From positions 1-8,818 of the forward strand of contig JABDLH010000193.1 in the NCBI GenBank assembly GCA_013003145.1: DNA of 8,818 nt, given 5' to 3'. This document shows positions 6,639 to 8,818 of the stretch, piece by piece. Numbering within the stretch: the stretch's first letter is position 1; each line of letters starts with the position of its first letter. This stretch comes from Flavobacteriaceae bacterium (GTDB lineage: Bacteria > Bacteroidota > Bacteroidia > Flavobacteriales > Flavobacteriaceae). The notes beneath the pieces were generated by a model, which worked only from the letters and a program-made list of their open reading frames with translations, ran no database searches and was not told the DNA's origin. The position numbers and the translations under genes were made by a program.

Positions 6639-8516
6639 ATGATATTGAAAACTAAAGCGCTGTTGCTGGGAATCGTAGCCCTCTTGGCTATCCAGGTATC
6701 AACAGCACAAAATTCCCCCTACTGGCAACAACAGGTCGATTACACCATGGATGTGAACATGGATGTAAAAACTTTCCAATACGAGGGCAGCCAGAAACTG
6801 GTCTATACCAACAACTCTCCTGATACCCTGGACCAGGTATTTTACCATATGTATTTTAATGCATTCCAACCCGGGAGCGAAATGGATATGCGGTTGCAGA
6901 GTATCAAGGATCCGGACGGCAGGATGATGAAGGAAGATGGAAAAAGCAGGATTTCTGAGCTGAAACCTGAAGAAATAGGTTATTTAAAAGCCTCTTCCCT
7001 TAGCCAGGATGGATCACCACTGGAGTATAGCCTGGAAGGCACAGTCTTAGAAGTGACATTGGCCGAGCCATTAGCGCCGGGAGCGTCTACCACTTTTGAA
7101 ATGGACTTCAATGGGCAGGTACCCCTGCAGATCAGGAGATCGGGAAGAGATAGCGAAGAAGGGATCTCCCTGTCTATGAGCCAGTGGTACCCCAAATTAG
7201 CCGAATACGATTTTGAAGGCTGGCATGCCGATCCTTATATCGCGCGTGAATTTCACGGGGTATGGGGCGATTTTGATGTAAAGATCACCCTGGATAAATC
7301 CTATATCGTAGGAGGCAGTGGTTACCTGCAGAATGCCGATGAGATCGGCTATGGTTACCAGGCCAAGGGTGTTAAGCAACCCAAGCACAAAGGGAAAACC
7401 CTGACTTGGCATTTTAAAGCGCCCATGGTACACGATTTTATGTGGGCGGCCGATCCGGATTACATCCACGACACCCTGGAGATGGAGAACGGACCTACAC
7501 TGCACTTCTTTTACGAAGATGAACCGGAAATTAAAGAGAACTGGAAGAAACTACAGGAGAAGACGGCCCAGGCCATGTCTTTCTTTAACCGGAATATCGG
7601 TGAATATCCTTATGAACAATACTCGGTTATCCAGGGTGGTGACGGGGGAATGGAATACGCTATGAGTACCCTGATCACCGGGGAGCGAAGCTTTGAAAGT
7701 CTTGTAGGCGTGATGGTGCATGAGTTGGCGCATTCCTGGTTCCAGCATGTACTGGCTACCAACGAGGCTAAGCACGAATGGATGGATGAAGGTTTTACCA
7801 GTTTTATATCCAGCCTGTGCATGAATGTCATCATGGAGCAGGGTAAGGACAACCCGTTTGAAAATTCGTATAAAGGTTATTTTGCCCTGGTGAATTCCGG
7901 TCTTGAGGAGCCCCAGAGCACACATGCAGACCGTTACGATGTTAACTATGCTTACGGTATAGCTGCCTATAGTAAAGGAGCTGTTTTCCTTTCCCAGCTG
8001 GGCTACGTGATCGGGCAGGAAGAACTGATGGAAACTCTTCGTAAGTACTACGAGGATTTCAAATTTAAGCATCCTACTCCTAACGATGTAAAGCGTACCG
8101 CTGAGAAAGTTTCCGGGATGCAGCTGGACTGGTACCTGACCGACTGGACACAGACCACCAATACTATAGATTACGGCGTAAAATCTGTTGAAGAGAAAGG
8201 TGGTAGCACGGAGGTAACCCTGGAAAGAGTCGGGAAGATGCCAATGCCAATGGACATCCTCGTGATCTACAGCGACGGAACCCAGGAAATAAGATATGCC
8301 CCGCTCAGGATGATGCGCGGAGAAAAATCCAATCCTTATCCTAAGCTGTCCTGGACTGTTTTGCCGGATTGGCCCTGGGCGATGGAGCAATACAGTTTTA
8401 ACGTAGACCGTCCTAAAAGCGAGATTGCAGCTATCGTGATCGACCCTTCACAGTTAATGGCCGATGTAGACAGGAGTAATAACCTGTGGCAGGCGGAAGA
8501 AGAGATTAAGCCATAA
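6639..8516 (+). CDS. M1-family zinc metallopeptidase (aminopeptidase-like), secreted
   Basis: The 625-residue protein opens with a Sec signal peptide (about 1-23, cleavage near STA|QNS). Residues 25-270 resemble the beta-rich N-terminal M1 domain. The catalytic domain has HELAH (361-365) and, exactly 18 residues later, E384, giving the HExxH-x18-E zinc site. The substrate-anchoring motif is GGMEY (336-340) instead of the classical GAMEN, with the Glu kept. Y444 in AAYSKG fits the catalytic tyrosine position. At 625 residues it lacks the long helical C-terminal domain of 850-900-residue M1 enzymes, a form usual in Bacteroidota. No type IX sorting signal is seen. It follows the S8 lipoprotein gene after 3 bases, suggesting that the pair first cuts proteins and then trims peptides in the envelope. 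Family is sure; true aminopeptidase specificity is likely but unproven. Confidence 0.93.
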   Translation: MILKTKALLLGIVALLAIQVSTAQNSPYWQQQVDYTMDVNMDVKTFQYEGSQKLVYTNNSPDTLDQVFYHMYFNAFQPGSEMDMRLQSIKDPDGRMMKEDGKSRISELKPEEIGYLKASSLSQDGSPLEYSLEGTVLEVTLAEPLAPGASTTFEMDFNGQVPLQIRRSGRDSEEGISLSMSQWYPKLAEYDFEGWHADPYIAREFHGVWGDFDVKITLDKSYIVGGSGYLQNADEIGYGYQAKGVKQPKHKGKTLTWHFKAPMVHDFMWAADPDYIHDTLEMENGPTLHFFYEDEPEIKENWKKLQEKTAQAMSFFNRNIGEYPYEQYSVIQGGDGGMEYAMSTLITGERSFESLVGVMVHELAHSWFQHVLATNEAKHEWMDEGFTSFISSLCMNVIMEQGKDNPFENSYKGYFALVNSGLEEPQSTHADRYDVNYAYGIAAYSKGAVFLSQLGYVIGQEELMETLRKYYEDFKFKHPTPNDVKRTAEKVSGMQLDWYLTDWTQTTNTIDYGVKSVEEKGGSTEVTLERVGKMPMPMDILVIYSDGTQEIRYAPLRMMRGEKSNPYPKLSWTVLPDWPWAMEQYSFNVDRPKSEIAAIVIDPSQLMADVDRSNNLWQAEEEIKP

Positions 8517-8537
8517 GGCATTTTTACGGATAGAAAT

Positions 8538-8568
8538 AAAGGGGGGCAATAGCCCCCTTTTTTATTTT
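8538..8568. terminator. Strong intrinsic terminator, probably bidirectional
   Basis: GGGGGC (8542-8547) pairs perfectly with GCCCCC (8552-8557) around the loop AATA, and AAAG (8538-8541) extends the stem with the following Ts (one G-T pair). A T-rich run follows on the plus strand (8558-8568). On the minus strand the hairpin is followed by TTTATTT. It lies 22 bases after the M1 stop and overlaps the stop codon of the convergent gene, so it likely ends both transcripts. Confidence 0.88.
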
Positions 8569-8818
8569 AGAAGCCCGTTCTTCCATGGGGCACCGCGATA
8601 TGCACTGCTTTTTGCCCGGAACTCCCGATTGGTCATCCGGTAATCTCCACTCTCCATCAAAGTGCAGCGGTAGCCCAATAAATGGAATACGGGTTTCCCC
8701 ATCCTTTTAAAAGTTTTAGCAGAAACCCATAGATCTGCATGATCCTGCCCTGTAATGCTAATGCCCGGCAGTAGTGCTAAAATCTCTTTAGACCTGATCT
8801 TCCTGCTCAGTACCGATA
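8562..8818 (-). CDS. 3' end of an unrecognised convergent gene (runs off right edge)
   Basis: The minus strand is open from the right edge to a TAA at 8564-8562, giving the last 84 residues of a protein. The piece is basic near its end (RMTNREFRAKSSAYRGAPWK, then NGLLK and the stop) and contains LPGISITGQDHADLWVSAK and GKPVFHLLGYRCTL. No stop interrupts it, and it ends at the shared terminator, as a real convergent gene would. The plus strand over the same stretch shows no competing gene. I see no signal, membrane segment or catalytic motif and do not recognise the family. The start is outside the window. Confidence 0.7.
   Translation of the reverse strand, partial: SVLSRKIRSKEILALLPGISITGQDHADLWVSAKTFKRMGKPVFHLLGYRCTLMESGDYRMTNREFRAKSSAYRGAPWKNGLLK

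Noticed and set aside
7551..8390. Minus-strand open frame of 279 codons over the M1 gene
   Set aside because: It lies fully inside the M1 peptidase, whose zinc site and length are convincing, and its product shows no recognisable motifs.

Overview
The window looks like a chromosomal segment of a Bacteroidota bacterium, most likely a marine flavobacterium. The evidence is lineage-style: Bacteroidota-type -7 promoter boxes (TAnnTTTG), no obvious Shine-Dalgarno sequences before the starts, a lipoprotein with an SCGG lipobox, and protease types common in that phylum. Base composition looks near-even by eye. No mobile element, tRNA, rRNA or CRISPR array was seen. Coding density is high and no gene-free stretch exceeds about 120 bases.

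Left part (1-3986), ion transport: a CPA1/NhaP-like Na+(K+)/H+ antiporter runs leftward off the window edge (complement 1-800). It is head-to-head with a rightward operon of a tandem universal-stress protein (916-1773) and a SulP-family anion transporter (1770-3986), joined by a 4-base GTGA overlap. The 115 bases between them hold candidate promoters for both directions and a 17-base inverted repeat at the rightward start site. The SulP protein has the usual membrane and STAS parts plus an extra C-terminal domain of about 180 residues that I cannot name. The arrangement suggests coupled control of a cation/proton exchanger and an anion (bicarbonate or sulfate) transporter, meaning pH, Na+ or inorganic-carbon homeostasis. 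This is inference.

Middle (4062-4922): a YtnP-like metallo-beta-lactamase-fold hydrolase of the lactonase/quorum-quenching type with all metal ligands visible.

Right part (4992-8516), secreted proteolysis: a lipoprotein subtilisin-like S8 protease with a very long insertion between catalytic Asp and His, followed after 3 bases by an M1-family zinc metallopeptidase with a signal peptide. A perfect -7 box at the end of the hydrolase gene probably drives the pair. A strong, probably bidirectional terminator (8538-8568) closes it.

Right edge (complement 8562-8818): the 3' end of a convergent gene of unknown function.

The most worthwhile leads are the C-terminal extension of the SulP transporter, the divergent promoter region with its palindrome, the insert in the S8 protease, and the unrecognised gene at the right edge. 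Nothing here is clearly a wholly new system.
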